Assembly: GCA_945878875.1 (NCBI GenBank)
Contig: CAMCUC010000016.1
Span: 1-53,469, forward strand
Length of the DNA stretch: 53,469 nt
Reading direction: 5' to 3'
Source of the DNA: Rhizobium sp. Q54
Lineage (GTDB): Bacteria; Pseudomonadota; Alphaproteobacteria; Rhizobiales; Beijerinckiaceae
Shown: in pieces, positions 25,876-34,844 of the stretch
Layout: the number at the start of each line of letters is the position of its first letter
Numbering within the stretch: the first letter of the stretch is position 1
Made by a program: the position numbers and the translations under genes
The notes under the pieces: model-generated
Databases searched by the model: none
Seen by the model: the letters and a program-made list of their open reading frames with translations, nothing else
Told to the model about the DNA's origin: nothing

Positions 25876-26949
25876 GTGAAACACATGTCTGCATCGCCGT
25901 CCCTGTCCCGCAAGCTTGCGCTGCTTGCCTGCGCGTTGATAGGCGCCGTTCTGATCGCCTCCGTCGATGCGCTGGCGCATGAGGCTTTTGCGCAAGCTCT
26001 GGCGCCTGCGCGCAATCCCTTCGACATGGGTATGAGGGAGGGTTCAGGCCCGCCCACCAGCGGTTTTGCGGCGTGGGTTGTGGCCGAACAAATGCGATTT
26101 GAGCGCATGCTCAGCGGCGCCGTGCGCGCCATCGAGGCGGATGCGTCTGCGCTGTGGACCTTGCTTGGAATCAGTTTCGCCTATGGCGTGTTTCATGCGG
26201 CGGGGCCGGGTCACGGCAAGGCGGTGGTGGCGTCCTACATGTTCGCCAACGACAATTCGCTGCGGCGTGGTATCGCGATCTCGTTCATGGCGGCTGTGTT
26301 GCAGGCGGTGGTCGCGGTGCTGATCGTGGCCGTGCTGGCGGTCGCGCTCAACGCAACGTCTGCACGCATGAAGGAAGTCGCCAATCTTGTGGAGCTGGCC
26401 AGCTATGGCGCCATCGCGCTGCTGGGCGCCTGGCTGGTCTGGCGCAAAGGCCGCGCGCTGGCGGGCGAGCTGCGCGGCAAGCAGACTCATCACCACGACC
26501 ATGGGCATCACGATCACGATCATGGCCACCACGATCATGCGCACGCGCACAAACCCAAAGCGCATGTTCACGATGAGCATTGCGGCCATTTCCATGCGCC
26601 ATCCCCAGCCACATTGGGGGACGGTTTCACATGGCGCGGCGCCATCGCCACCGTGTTCGCCGCTGGCGCGCGTCCCTGTTCGGGCGCAATTCTCGTTCTG
26701 GTGTTTGCGCTGGCGCAGGGCATTTTCATGGCTGGCGTCGCGTCGGCTTTCGCCATGGCGATGGGCACTGCCCTCACCACCAGCGCGCTCGCGGCTGTAG
26801 CCGTCGGCGCCAAGGGGCTGGCCGTGCGCTTTCTCGGGCAAGCCTCGGGAGGCGGGGTCATCGTCGTGCGCCTGCTGGAGCTGGCCGCCGCGCTGCTGGT
26901 GCTGTTCCTGGGCGCAAGCCTTGTGCTGGCGGCGATTGTTGGGCGTTAG
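25876..26949 (+). CDS. Nickel/cobalt transporter of the NicO/RcnA family
   Basis: Polytopic inner-membrane metal transporter, 357 aa. The hallmark HAAGPGHGKAVVASY appears at about residues 108-122. A cytoplasmic or periplasmic loop at about 205-240 contains 16 or more histidines, many in alternating His-Asp pairs, as in RcnA exporters. A second conserved block is GARPCSGAILVLVFALAQGI. It forms a unit with the DUF1007 gene. GTG 25876 is chosen as start (AGGCG just upstream); ATG 25885 is the alternative. A frame extending back over the DUF1007 gene is not credible. Export of Ni/Co is the likely role; uptake cannot be excluded. Confidence 0.88.
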   Translation: MKHMSASPSLSRKLALLACALIGAVLIASVDALAHEAFAQALAPARNPFDMGMREGSGPPTSGFAAWVVAEQMRFERMLSGAVRAIEADASALWTLLGISFAYGVFHAAGPGHGKAVVASYMFANDNSLRRGIAISFMAAVLQAVVAVLIVAVLAVALNATSARMKEVANLVELASYGAIALLGAWLVWRKGRALAGELRGKQTHHHDHGHHDHDHGHHDHAHAHKPKAHVHDEHCGHFHAPSPATLGDGFTWRGAIATVFAAGARPCSGAILVLVFALAQGIFMAGVASAFAMAMGTALTTSALAAVAVGAKGLAVRFLGQASGGGVIVVRLLELAAALLVLFLGASLVLAAIVGR

Positions 26950-26965
26950 GGGGTAGGGGGCTCTT

Positions 26966-28546
26966 CTAAAATCCCAAAGCCGCGCCATCTCCGCGTGGAT
27001 CGTGACCGCCGTCGACGCCGCTCCTTGGCCAGCGCATCAGCGCGCCGGCCTCGCCGAAGCTTCCCGCGTGCTCAATCTCCTGGCCCGCCCGCCGCAGCGC
27101 CGACAGCACGGAGGGATCGAACCGGTCCTCCATGTTCAGGCGTACTTCCTGACCATCGCAACGAGATGCAAAACGCGGCGCCTCAAGGGCTTCCTGCAAA
27201 CGCATTCCCGAAGCCAGCGCCAGGAAAATCTGCGCCTGAACTTGCAGAAGCGTATCGCTCCCGCCATTGCCCGCGCCCAGAACCGCTATGCGGCCATCGT
27301 CGAAGGCCGCCAGCGCCGGGTGCGTGGAATGGAAAGCCTGCCGCCCCGGCGCCAATGCATGCAGCTTGTCAGCGTGAAGGCAGAAGCCCGCCGCGCGATC
27401 CTGCATCAAAAGCCCGGTCGTCTTCAGCACGCAGCCAGAGCCAAATTCTGAACCAATCGACTGGACGCAGGACACCGCCAGCCCCGAGGCGTCAATCGCG
27501 CCCAGCCATGCAGAGCCCTGCGCGCTTTCCGGCGCCATCGCGAAGGGCGCCGCACGCGACATGGAGATCGCAGCCGCCTCGCGTTCCAGCACCGCCGATG
27601 TCAGAAATTGCGCGGGGTCTTCAAAGCTGTGGTCGAAATCGCCGCAGGCGCGATCACGAATATCTGCTGCGCGCTTGCTCACCTCAACCAATGCATGGAT
27701 ATGTTCGAAACTTGCGGCGCGCGCAGTCTCCAGCCGCTGCAATATCCCTTGCAGCACAAGGCCAGCCAGCCCCTGGGTGGGCGGCTGCCCGCCCCACAAC
27801 ATTGCGCTGGGAATGGCCAGATTGAGCGGCGCCCGCCAGCGCGCTTGCGTGCGCTCAATGTCGATCCGCGTGATGGGCGCCTCGATGTCGGCCAGATCAG
27901 CGGCCAGCTCGCGGCCAATATCGCCGCGATAAAAATCGCGCAGGCCCGCATGGCCCAATTGCTCAAGGATGATCGCGAGCCTTGGCGCCATGCGCAAAGC
28001 GCCCTCTTTGGCGCGCTCGCCCTCATTGAGAAAGGCGGCGGAAAAGCCCAGCGTGTCTTTTAGCACATCAAAATCAGACGGACGCAAACGCGCCTCAACC
28101 GGACTCACGCAATAACCCTCGCGCGCATAGCCATAAGCGTCAGACAGCAAATCAGCCAAAGGCAGACGCCCGCCGAGCGCTTTGGCGAGCTCCAGCGCGC
28201 ACCGCCAGCCGTCAACCAGCCCCGGGGTCGCCAGTGCGCCCAATGGTCCGCGCGCAGGCGGGCCATGATCGTAGCCGAGCCCGCGATAGAATTTGATCGT
28301 CGCGCCAGCGCCTGCAAACCCGCAGGCTTGCAGATAATGCACGCGCCCCTTTGGCTCGCGCATCAGCCAGAAAGCATCGCCGCCCAGCGAATTGGCGTGC
28401 GGGGAGATAACGCAAAGCGTGGCTGCCATCGCGACTGCGGCCTCTATTGCGTTGGCCCCGAGCGCCAGCATGTTGCGCCCGGTGCGGGCGGCCGCGTCAT
28501 GGGGCGCGCTGACGGCGGCACCGGAAAATTCAGGAGCGTGGGGCAT
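26966..28546 (-). CDS. Gamma-glutamyltransferase family protein with Ser nucleophile
   Basis: Ntn-hydrolase of the gamma-glutamyltransferase family, 526 aa, normally cleaved into two subunits with the new N-terminus as nucleophile. Family signatures are MLALGANAIEAAVAM, HANSLGGDAFWL, LATPGLVDGW and, in the small subunit, AVSCVQSIGSEFGSGCVL and LGAGNGGSDTLLQVQAQI. At the autocleavage site the residue aligned with the usual Thr is Ser345 (GSAWLGAID against DTVWFGVVD in relatives). No signal peptide is seen, so a cytosolic acylase-like enzyme is more likely than periplasmic glutathione breakdown. Confidence 0.85.
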   Translation of the reverse strand: MPHAPEFSGAAVSAPHDAAARTGRNMLALGANAIEAAVAMAATLCVISPHANSLGGDAFWLMREPKGRVHYLQACGFAGAGATIKFYRGLGYDHGPPARGPLGALATPGLVDGWRCALELAKALGGRLPLADLLSDAYGYAREGYCVSPVEARLRPSDFDVLKDTLGFSAAFLNEGERAKEGALRMAPRLAIILEQLGHAGLRDFYRGDIGRELAADLADIEAPITRIDIERTQARWRAPLNLAIPSAMLWGGQPPTQGLAGLVLQGILQRLETARAASFEHIHALVEVSKRAADIRDRACGDFDHSFEDPAQFLTSAVLEREAAAISMSRAAPFAMAPESAQGSAWLGAIDASGLAVSCVQSIGSEFGSGCVLKTTGLLMQDRAAGFCLHADKLHALAPGRQAFHSTHPALAAFDDGRIAVLGAGNGGSDTLLQVQAQIFLALASGMRLQEALEAPRFASRCDGQEVRLNMEDRFDPSVLSALRRAGQEIEHAGSFGEAGALMRWPRSGVDGGHDPRGDGAALGF

Positions 28547-28635
28547 ATGGTTTTGATGGATCGCTTGCGAGGGAAACCGGGGTATTATACTTGATAAGCG
28601 AGCAGGGCGTGAGCGCCCCTGACGAGGAGCGGGCC

Positions 28636-28872
28636 TTGACGCAGAAGAAGCAGATCAACTGGCGCAATGTCGTCACGATTTTCAGCGTGGCGATCCTGGT
28701 CGGAACTGAATTGATCGGCATGACGTGGGCCGCAGGTTGGGCTATCGGCGGGCTGCTCGATTTGCCGCCGCTGTTTCGCCGCGCGTTCGAGATCGTCGGC
28801 GGCTGCCTTGGCGCCACGGGCCTGTATTATTTTGTGCGCGCCGCGCTCAAGGTCGAGCCCCTGCGCAGCTAA
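28636..28872 (+). CDS. Small two-helix membrane protein, unknown function
   Basis: No family was recognised. The 78-aa product has a short polar start (TQKKQINWRN), a membrane segment VVTIFSVAILVGTELIGMTWAAGWAIGG and a second one ending GCLGATGLYYFVRAAL. The TTG at 28636 is preceded by GAGGAG at 28624-28629; longer forms from GTG 28609 or TTG 28591 are possible. It diverges from the gamma-glutamyltransferase gene and its stop overlaps the 3' end of the converging AMP-binding gene by four bases. The glycine-rich helix resembles small accessory membrane proteins. Confidence 0.6.
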   Translation: MTQKKQINWRNVVTIFSVAILVGTELIGMTWAAGWAIGGLLDLPPLFRRAFEIVGGCLGATGLYYFVRAALKVEPLRS

Positions 28873-29912
28873 TCTTGCAAGCCTTTTGCCCCGCTATCGA
28901 CGGGCGCAATATCGACCCCGGTCGCCGCCTTCCACCGCTCGGCAATGTCCGCCGTCATTCCTGCGCTTAGGCTGGCGCATGCTTTCAGCCGCGACAGATC
29001 CACACCGGCGAGCGCTTTACCACCGGCGAGCGCGCCATAGAGCGCCGGGCTCAGCGCCAGCATGTCGGGCGGCGATTTTCTGAACGCTTTGATGGCGTCA
29101 CCGGTATCGCGCGCGTCCATCAGCAGGATTTGTTTTGCGCCGATGCGCCACATAAAGAGCCAGCACAGGATCAGCGCTACAGGGTTTGAAACCGGCTGAT
29201 CGTGTGCAAGCGCAGCGGATGTCGTTGGAAGCTCGCCAATCCCGGGCTCATGGAGCCAGCTTCCGGCCTGCGCGATTTCCGCCAGCAGAGCCCGATGGGC
29301 CAGCCTCACGCCGCCCTGCCCGGCGCCTGCATAGCGCCATAAAGCCACGTCGTCGGGCGTATGATCGACGGGTTTTGGCGCCTCGCCCGCGCCCCATTCC
29401 GTGAAACTTCCAAAGGGTAAAGTGGCGAACAAAGTATAGGGCTTCACCCGGCGGCGCAGGCGGCGCACCGTCACATTGGCGAAAAAACCGCGCCAGCCAA
29501 TGAGATCGCCCGGCGCCATGATGATCGCCCGCTCCAGCGTCTCAAGGCTTTCAACCGCGTCGCATAAAATATGTGCGCTCGTCTCCAGCACGAACATCAC
29601 TCGGGCGCCGGACGCGTTCAATTGCGCGGCAAGCTCTTGCGGGCTTGCGTCAGGATCAACGGGCGCAAGCACGAAGCCGCCTGCGATGACGCCAAACAAG
29701 ACTGGCGCGCAGGCCATGACGTTCGATGCCATGATCGCGACGCAATCGCCCTTTTGCAGGCCCAGCCTTTGCAGGCCCGAGGCTATGGCGCGGGCGTGAT
29801 CGGCGACCGAGGAAAAGCTCAGGCGGGCGCCGAAGCTCTCGAAGGCGATGCGATCCGCAAAATCGGCGGCGCCGGTCTCGAACACATCGACCAGCGTTTC
29901 TGCGACCGCCAT
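28869..29912 (-). CDS. Degenerate, C-terminally short AMP-binding (acyl-CoA synthetase-like) protein
   Basis: 347 aa, whereas active acyl-CoA synthetases have about 500-560. The N-terminal half matches the AMP-binding fold: LVDVFETGAADFADRIAFES, LGLQKGDCVAIMASN, VLFGVIAGGFVLAPVDP. The phosphate loop, normally YTGGTTGxPKG, reads RYAGAGQGGVRLAH and so lacks the key Thr and Lys residues. The chain stops after MTADIAERWKAATGVDIA, before the YGxTE adenylate motif and the whole catalytic C-terminal domain. Adenylation activity is therefore unlikely. The reading frame is otherwise open and in normal codon usage, so it may be a repurposed protein rather than a fresh pseudogene. The start at 29912 follows GGAAGGG. 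Confidence 0.75.
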   Translation of the reverse strand: MAVAETLVDVFETGAADFADRIAFESFGARLSFSSVADHARAIASGLQRLGLQKGDCVAIMASNVMACAPVLFGVIAGGFVLAPVDPDASPQELAAQLNASGARVMFVLETSAHILCDAVESLETLERAIIMAPGDLIGWRGFFANVTVRRLRRRVKPYTLFATLPFGSFTEWGAGEAPKPVDHTPDDVALWRYAGAGQGGVRLAHRALLAEIAQAGSWLHEPGIGELPTTSAALAHDQPVSNPVALILCWLFMWRIGAKQILLMDARDTGDAIKAFRKSPPDMLALSPALYGALAGGKALAGVDLSRLKACASLSAGMTADIAERWKAATGVDIAPVDSGAKGLQD

Positions 29913-29949
29913 GTTCTGCGACCCTTCCATTGCCGCCAACCGGCGCCGA

Positions 29950-30678
29950 TTATTCTTTGGTCTTCAAATCTTTCAGCTTGGCGAACACGGAATCAACGTC
30001 GATCTCGTCTTCCTCGTCCACCTGCAGAGCCGGGGAGGGCGTAGAGAACACGCTCTCTCGCGTCGGCGCCTCGGGCTCGGCCTCCCATGCGCGCGGGCCG
30101 GTGGTGATTTCGGCGGGCGCGAGCATCTGCCCGGCATCGGGCGTCTGCGGGCGATCCTTGTTGGCGCGCGCAACTTCAAAATCGAGATCGAGCTGCGAGC
30201 ACAGGCCCAGCGTCACTGGGTCCATTGGGGCCAGCGAGGCTGAACTCCAGTGGGTGCGGTCGCGAATGCCCTGCAAGGTGGTCTTGGTGGTGCCGACGAG
30301 GCGCATGATCTGCGCGTCTTTCAGCTCGGGATGATTGCGGATCAGCCACAAAATCGCGTTCGGGCGATCCTGACGGCGCGACAGCGGGGTGTAACGGGCG
30401 CCGCGGCCCTTCTTGGCTTCCGGCAGGCGCACTTTGGAGACTGCAAGCTGGAGCTTGTAATCGCCGCTCTGCTCGCCGCGCGCGATCTCGTCGCGGGTGA
30501 GCTGGTTCGACGTGACGGGATCCTGGCCCTTGATGCCGGTCGCCACTTCGCCGTCGGCGATGCCCTTCACCTCAAGCGGGTGCAGCTTGCAGAAATCGGC
30601 GATCTGGTCGAACGTCAGGGACGTGTTCTCCACGAGCCAGACGGCGGTCGCCTTCGGCATCAGCGGTGCGTTGCTCAT
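29950..30678 (-). CDS. trcR: DUF1013 protein, cell cycle transcriptional regulator TrcR
   Basis: 242-aa protein of the alphaproteobacterial DUF1013 family, annotated in related genomes as the cell-cycle regulator TrcR. The conserved blocks are all present: an N-terminal helix-turn-helix-like stretch (LVENTSLTFDQIADFCKLHP, LEVKGIADG), a central ARYTPLSRRQDRPNAILWLI, and RNHPELKDAQIMRLVGTTKT which looks like a second DNA-binding helix pair. The C-terminal 60 residues are acidic and low-complexity. The start has AAGGAG upstream. A sigma-70 promoter is visible about 130 bases before the gene. It is essential or important for growth in relatives (family knowledge, not visible here). Confidence 0.85.
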   Translation of the reverse strand: MSNAPLMPKATAVWLVENTSLTFDQIADFCKLHPLEVKGIADGEVATGIKGQDPVTSNQLTRDEIARGEQSGDYKLQLAVSKVRLPEAKKGRGARYTPLSRRQDRPNAILWLIRNHPELKDAQIMRLVGTTKTTLQGIRDRTHWSSASLAPMDPVTLGLCSQLDLDFEVARANKDRPQTPDAGQMLAPAEITTGPRAWEAEPEAPTRESVFSTPSPALQVDEEDEIDVDSVFAKLKDLKTKE

Positions 30679-30812
30679 GACATGCTCCTTGCGGCGTATC
30701 TGGCGCCGTGCAGCGAACGAAAAATCGGCAAGGCTGATCAGGTTCCGGAACTCAGGCTCCGGTCCGGTCGAGGCTTACCTCAACAGCGATCATCCATGAC
30801 GGGGATGCTGCT

Positions 30813-30841
30813 TGTATAGTCGCGACCGGGGCGCAACGCAA
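30813..30841 (-). promoter_or_regulatory. Sigma-70 promoter of trcR
   Basis: On the minus strand TTGCGT is followed after exactly 17 bases by TATACA. The predicted start near 30806 leaves a leader of about 128 bases that contains an inverted pair GACCGGA/TTCCGG, before AAGGAG and the trcR ATG. Confidence 0.55.
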
Positions 30842-30883
30842 TCGTTTGTGCGCTGCGCTTCTCGTCAAGCCAGCGCTTGACCC

Positions 30884-31528
30884 TTAGCCGGCGGCCTTGC
30901 GTATCGCGTCGCCCTTCTCGTAAGTCCGCTGCACCGCCGGGCGCGCCTTGATGGCCTCAAACCAGCGTTTCACATTGGGATAATCGGCCATGTTCACTTT
31001 GTGGCGCTCATGATTGGCGATGGCGGGATAGCAGGCGATGTCGGCGATGGAATAATCCGCCCCCGCCAGAAAAGCGCCGCGTCCAAGCTGGCCGTCGAGC
31101 ACTTTGTAGAGCCGGGCCAACTCGTTGAAGCAGCGCTCCGTGGCGCCCGGGTTCTGCGTGGCCGTGTCGCTGACATAAAGATTGGCCTGGCCGGACGCCG
31201 GGCCAAGACCGCCAATCTGCCAGAACACCCATTCCATGGCGCGAATGCGTCCGAGTGGATCTTTGGGCAAGAACTGCCCGGTTTTGTCAGCCAGATAAAA
31301 CAGGATCGCACCGGATTCGAACACGCCCGCAGGCTCGCCGCCATTGGCGGGCGCGCGGTCGAGAATTGCGGGAATGCGGTTGTTGGGCGAAATCTTCAGA
31401 AATTCCGGACGAAACTGCTCTTTTTTGCTGATGTTCACGGGGTGAAGCTCGTGGGCGATCCCGCTCTCTTCCAGAAAAATCGCGATCTTTTGTCCGTTTG
31501 ACGTCGGCCAGTAATGCAATTCAATCAT
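30884..31528 (-). CDS. Glutathione S-transferase family protein (YfcG/nu-class-like)
   Basis: Cytosolic 214-aa protein with an N-terminal thioredoxin-like domain (residues 1-85) and a C-terminal helical domain. The glutathione site shows the YfcG-like start YWPTSNGQKIAIFLEESG with Thr/Asn instead of Tyr or Cys, the cis-proline region NNRIPAILD and the ESGAILFYLADK helix. Such enzymes act mostly as glutathione-disulfide oxidoreductases. It lies upstream of trcR on the same strand and diverges from the M3 peptidase gene. Confidence 0.88.
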   Translation of the reverse strand: MIELHYWPTSNGQKIAIFLEESGIAHELHPVNISKKEQFRPEFLKISPNNRIPAILDRAPANGGEPAGVFESGAILFYLADKTGQFLPKDPLGRIRAMEWVFWQIGGLGPASGQANLYVSDTATQNPGATERCFNELARLYKVLDGQLGRGAFLAGADYSIADIACYPAIANHERHKVNMADYPNVKRWFEAIKARPAVQRTYEKGDAIRKAAG

Positions 31529-31626
31529 GCCGCTTCCCCCTGATGGTTTCTTTGGTACGCTTCGTGTTCATTCTTGCGCACTATATATCCGATAAGCTCC
31601 GCGTCGAATCCGCAAAAGAGACATTC

Positions 31627-33678
31627 ATGGCCAATCGTTCCGAAAACCAGAATCCCTTCTTTGAAGTCTGGAATACGCCATTCGGCCTGGCGCCTTTCGA
31701 CAAAATAGCGCCGGAGCATTTTGCGCCCGCCTTTACAAGCGCCCTGATTGAGCATGACGCGCAGATCGCCGCCATAGCCGGAGCGCAGGAGCCCGCCAGT
31801 TTCCAGAATGTAATCGAGGCGCTGGAGCGCAGCGGTCGCGCCCTGCGCCGCGTGGGCCGCGTGTTCTTCAATCTCGCCGCCACCGATTCCAGGCCGGCCC
31901 TGCAGGCCATTGAGCGCGAGATGTCGCCAAAACTGGCCGCCCACGGCGCCGCGATCTCGATGAACGCAGATTTGTTCAGGCGTATCGACGCTGTGCCAGC
32001 TGAAGGTTTGAATGAAGAACAGGCGCGGGTGTTGACGCGCATCCACAAGGATTTCGTTCGCTCGGGCGCAAGGCTCAACGAGGCCCAAAAAGCCCGTATG
32101 GCGCGGATCGTCGAGCGCATGGCGGTCCTGGGCACGCAATTTGGCCAAAACCTTCTGGCGGACGAAGCCGATTTTGTGATGGAGCTTGGCGAGGCCGACA
32201 TGGCAGGCTTGCCGGATTTGCTGCGCGCCAGCGCCGCCCGCAGGGCAAAAGAGCGCGGCCTGTCGTGCGCGTATGCCATCACGCTGTCGCGCTCGCACGT
32301 CGAGCCGTTTCTGGAAAGCTCAACCCGGCGCGATCTGCGTGAGACTTTGTTCAACGCATTTGTCGCGCGCGGCGCTCGCGGGGGTGCCAGCGACAATCAC
32401 ACGATCATCAATGAGATTGTGGCTTTGCGAGCCGAGAAAGCCGCGCTGCTCGGCTATCCCACCTACGCCCATTACAAGCTCGACGACACGATGGCGAAGA
32501 CGCCGGACGCGGTGCGCGGCCTGCTCGATCAGGTGTGGGAGAAGGGCCGCGCGCGGGCGCTGCAAGAGGCCGCCGATTTGCAGGGCATGGCGGATTCAGA
32601 AGGCGCCAATTTCAAAATTGCAGCGCATGACTGGCGCTATTATTCCTCGAAACTGCGGGCTGCGAAATTTGCAATCGACGATGCGCAGGTGAAGCCTTAT
32701 TTCGAGCTGGAAAACATTCGCGCCGCCGCCTTCGATGTGGCGGACCGCCTCTTCGGCCTGACGTTTGAAGAGCGCAAGGGGTTGGCGCTTTACCATCCGG
32801 ACGTGCGCGCGTTCGAAGTGAAAAACGCACAAGGCGCGCATGTGGCTTTGTTCGTGGCGGATGATTTTGCGCGCGCCTCCAAGCGCAGCGGCGCGTGGAT
32901 GACCGCGTTCCGTTCGCAGCAAAAGCTCGACGGCGACGTGCGCCCGATCATCGTCAACGTGCTCAACGTCGCAAAGCCCGGCGCGGGCGAGCCTGCGCTG
33001 TTGTCACTCGATGAAGCGCGCACGTTGTTCCACGAATTTGGCCATGCGTTGCACGGCATGTTATCGGACGTGCTTTATCCGCGCATCTCGGGCACCAGCG
33101 TCTCATCTGATTTTGTCGAACTGCCCTCGCAATTGTTCGAGCATTGGCTGACGCAGCCCGACGTTTTGCGCCGCTTTGCGCGCCACGTGAAAACTGGCGA
33201 GGCGATGCCGGAGGATTTGCTTGAGCGCATACTGGCCATGCGCACGTTCAATCAGGGTTTCGCCACGGTTGAATATTGCTCGTCGGCTTACGTGGATATG
33301 GATTTTCACGCGCTGGCGCACCCGGTCAACGTGGATTCAGCAGCCTTCACGCGCAAGCGCCTTGAGGCGATTTCCATGCCCGCTGAAATCGCCATGCGCC
33401 ATGCCACGTCGCACTTTGCGCATGTGTTTTCGGGCGAGGGCTATTCGGCCGGATATTACTCATACCTCTGGTCGGAAGTGCTGGACGCTGACGCGTTCGA
33501 TGCATTTTTGGAGACCGGCGATGCGTTTGATCCGGTTGTGGCGCAGCGGTTGCATGAATTTATCTATTCAGCGGGCGGCAAGCGCGAACCCGACGACGCC
33601 TATATCGCCTTCCGTGGTCGCCTGCCCACCCCGGACGCCTTGCTGCGCAAGCGCGGACTGGCGGAAGCGGCGGAGTAA
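31627..33678 (+). CDS. M3 family oligopeptidase (peptidyl-dipeptidase Dcp/oligopeptidase A type)
   Basis: Cytosolic zinc metallopeptidase, 683 aa, full length for the thimet oligopeptidase family. The zinc motif is His469-Glu470-Phe-Gly-His473 (LFHEFGHALHGML), with the third ligand Glu in SSDFVELPSQLFEHW. Substrate-side motifs QGFATVEYCSSAYVDM and GYSAGYYSYLWSEVLDADAF are also typical. It degrades short peptides, matching the peptide-import genes at the left end only in theme. The ATG at 31627 is chosen: a frame 43 codons longer has a membrane-like lead that is not family-typical, and an AT-rich promoter-like TTCGTG-N17-TATATC (31561-31589) lies inside it. Confidence 0.92.
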   Translation: MANRSENQNPFFEVWNTPFGLAPFDKIAPEHFAPAFTSALIEHDAQIAAIAGAQEPASFQNVIEALERSGRALRRVGRVFFNLAATDSRPALQAIEREMSPKLAAHGAAISMNADLFRRIDAVPAEGLNEEQARVLTRIHKDFVRSGARLNEAQKARMARIVERMAVLGTQFGQNLLADEADFVMELGEADMAGLPDLLRASAARRAKERGLSCAYAITLSRSHVEPFLESSTRRDLRETLFNAFVARGARGGASDNHTIINEIVALRAEKAALLGYPTYAHYKLDDTMAKTPDAVRGLLDQVWEKGRARALQEAADLQGMADSEGANFKIAAHDWRYYSSKLRAAKFAIDDAQVKPYFELENIRAAAFDVADRLFGLTFEERKGLALYHPDVRAFEVKNAQGAHVALFVADDFARASKRSGAWMTAFRSQQKLDGDVRPIIVNVLNVAKPGAGEPALLSLDEARTLFHEFGHALHGMLSDVLYPRISGTSVSSDFVELPSQLFEHWLTQPDVLRRFARHVKTGEAMPEDLLERILAMRTFNQGFATVEYCSSAYVDMDFHALAHPVNVDSAAFTRKRLEAISMPAEIAMRHATSHFAHVFSGEGYSAGYYSYLWSEVLDADAFDAFLETGDAFDPVVAQRLHEFIYSAGGKREPDDAYIAFRGRLPTPDALLRKRGLAEAAE

Positions 33679-33682
33679 ACTT

Positions 33683-33700
33683 TGGACCGCGCGCGGTCCA
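33683..33700. repeat. 18-bp perfect palindrome between converging genes
   Basis: TGGACCGCGCGCGGTCCA is self-complementary and lies between the stops of the M3 peptidase and the quinone oxidoreductase. CTGGACCGCG strings recur at about 43457 and 53405, so it seems part of a dispersed repeat family; it may also serve as a 3'-end stem. Confidence 0.55.
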
Positions 33701-33709
33701 GATGGCGCT

Positions 33710-34708
33710 TCACATCGTTAGCACGATCTTGCCGATGTGATGGCCCTCCTCCATGCGCGAATGGGCTTTGGCCACGTCACGCAGGTGAAAGGTTGAATCA
33801 ATCACCGGCCTGCATTTGCCTTGCGCAAAAAGCGGCCACACGCGCTTGAATAGATCTTCGGCGATGGCGCCCTTCTGCTCGATGGTGCGCGGGCGCAGCG
33901 TCGATCCAGTATACATGATGCGCCTGGCCGAGATCGGGCGCATGTCAAAGTTCTCGATTTTATAGCCCTGCTGAAAAGCGATCTGCACGATGCGACCGTC
34001 CATCGCCGCGCATTCAAGATTGCGCTGCACGTAAGGTCCGCCGATCATGTCAAGGATCAGGTCAACACCCGCGCCGTTGGTGAAACGCTTCACCTCTTCA
34101 ACGAAATCTTGCGTGCGGTAATTGATCGCAAGATCCGCGCCCAGCTTAACGCAGGCGTCGAGTTTGTCCTCTGCGCCAGCGGTAACGATGATGCTGGCGC
34201 CAAAGGCTTTTGCGAGCATGATCGCCGTGGTGCCAATGCCCGACGAGCCGCCATGCACGAGCGCGGTCTCGCCAGCGCTCAGGCGCCCGGTCATGAACGC
34301 GTTCACCCACACGGTGAAAAACGTCTCGGGGATTGCGCCGGCCTCGACCATCGAAAAGCCTTGCGGCGCAGGCAAAGCATGGGTTTCATGCACTGCGCAA
34401 AATTCTGCATAGCCGCCGCCGTTGGCCAAAGCGCACACTTTGTCGCCGAGCTGGAAGCGCGTTGCGCCTTCCCCAAGCGCAACCACTTCGCCCGCCACCT
34501 CAAGCCCCGGCAGATCGCTGGCGCCGGGCGGGGGCGGATAGCGGCCAAGCCGCTGCGACACGTCAGGTCGGTTGACCCCGGCGGCCATCACTTTCACCAG
34601 AATTTCATGAGCGCGCGGCAAGGGCAGGGGCCGGGTCTCAAGCTGCAGCATCTCCGGCCCGCCGGGGGCTTTGATCGCGATGCAGGTCATCTGTGAGGGC
34701 AGGGACAT
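33710..34708 (-). CDS. NAD(P)H-quinone oxidoreductase, zinc-free MDR superfamily (QOR/PIG3-like)
   Basis: Cytosolic 332-aa NADPH-dependent quinone reductase. It shows the MDR catalytic fold without zinc ligands, with DLPGLEVAGEVVALGEGATRF, the conserved AGAIPETFFTVW and the nucleotide motif LVHGGSSGIGTTAIMLAKAFG, which is the PIG3-type variant. ATG 34708 has AGAAGAGG five bases upstream; the frame runs 26 codons further but with an implausible sequence. It is divergent from the DUF1192 gene, an arrangement often seen in Rhizobiales next to rcdA. Confidence 0.9.
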   Translation of the reverse strand: MSLPSQMTCIAIKAPGGPEMLQLETRPLPLPRAHEILVKVMAAGVNRPDVSQRLGRYPPPPGASDLPGLEVAGEVVALGEGATRFQLGDKVCALANGGGYAEFCAVHETHALPAPQGFSMVEAGAIPETFFTVWVNAFMTGRLSAGETALVHGGSSGIGTTAIMLAKAFGASIIVTAGAEDKLDACVKLGADLAINYRTQDFVEEVKRFTNGAGVDLILDMIGGPYVQRNLECAAMDGRIVQIAFQQGYKIENFDMRPISARRIMYTGSTLRPRTIEQKGAIAEDLFKRVWPLFAQGKCRPVIDSTFHLRDVAKAHSRMEEGHHIGKIVLTM

Positions 34709-34844
34709 GTCGGCCTCTTCTGCTGCTGCGGCGTTGAGCCTCCTGCGTAGCCCGCCGCCGCACGCCGGGCAATGGCGCTGATACAATGGCGTGACTCATG
34801 TGCGCGCCCGCACTAGGCTGGTGGCTGCGAATGAGGAGACGGCG

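Noticed and set aside
26484-26598. Repetitive CAC/GAT-rich stretch that looks like a tandem DNA repeat
   Set aside because: It encodes the histidine-rich metal-binding loop of the NicO exporter, so the repetition is protein-driven.
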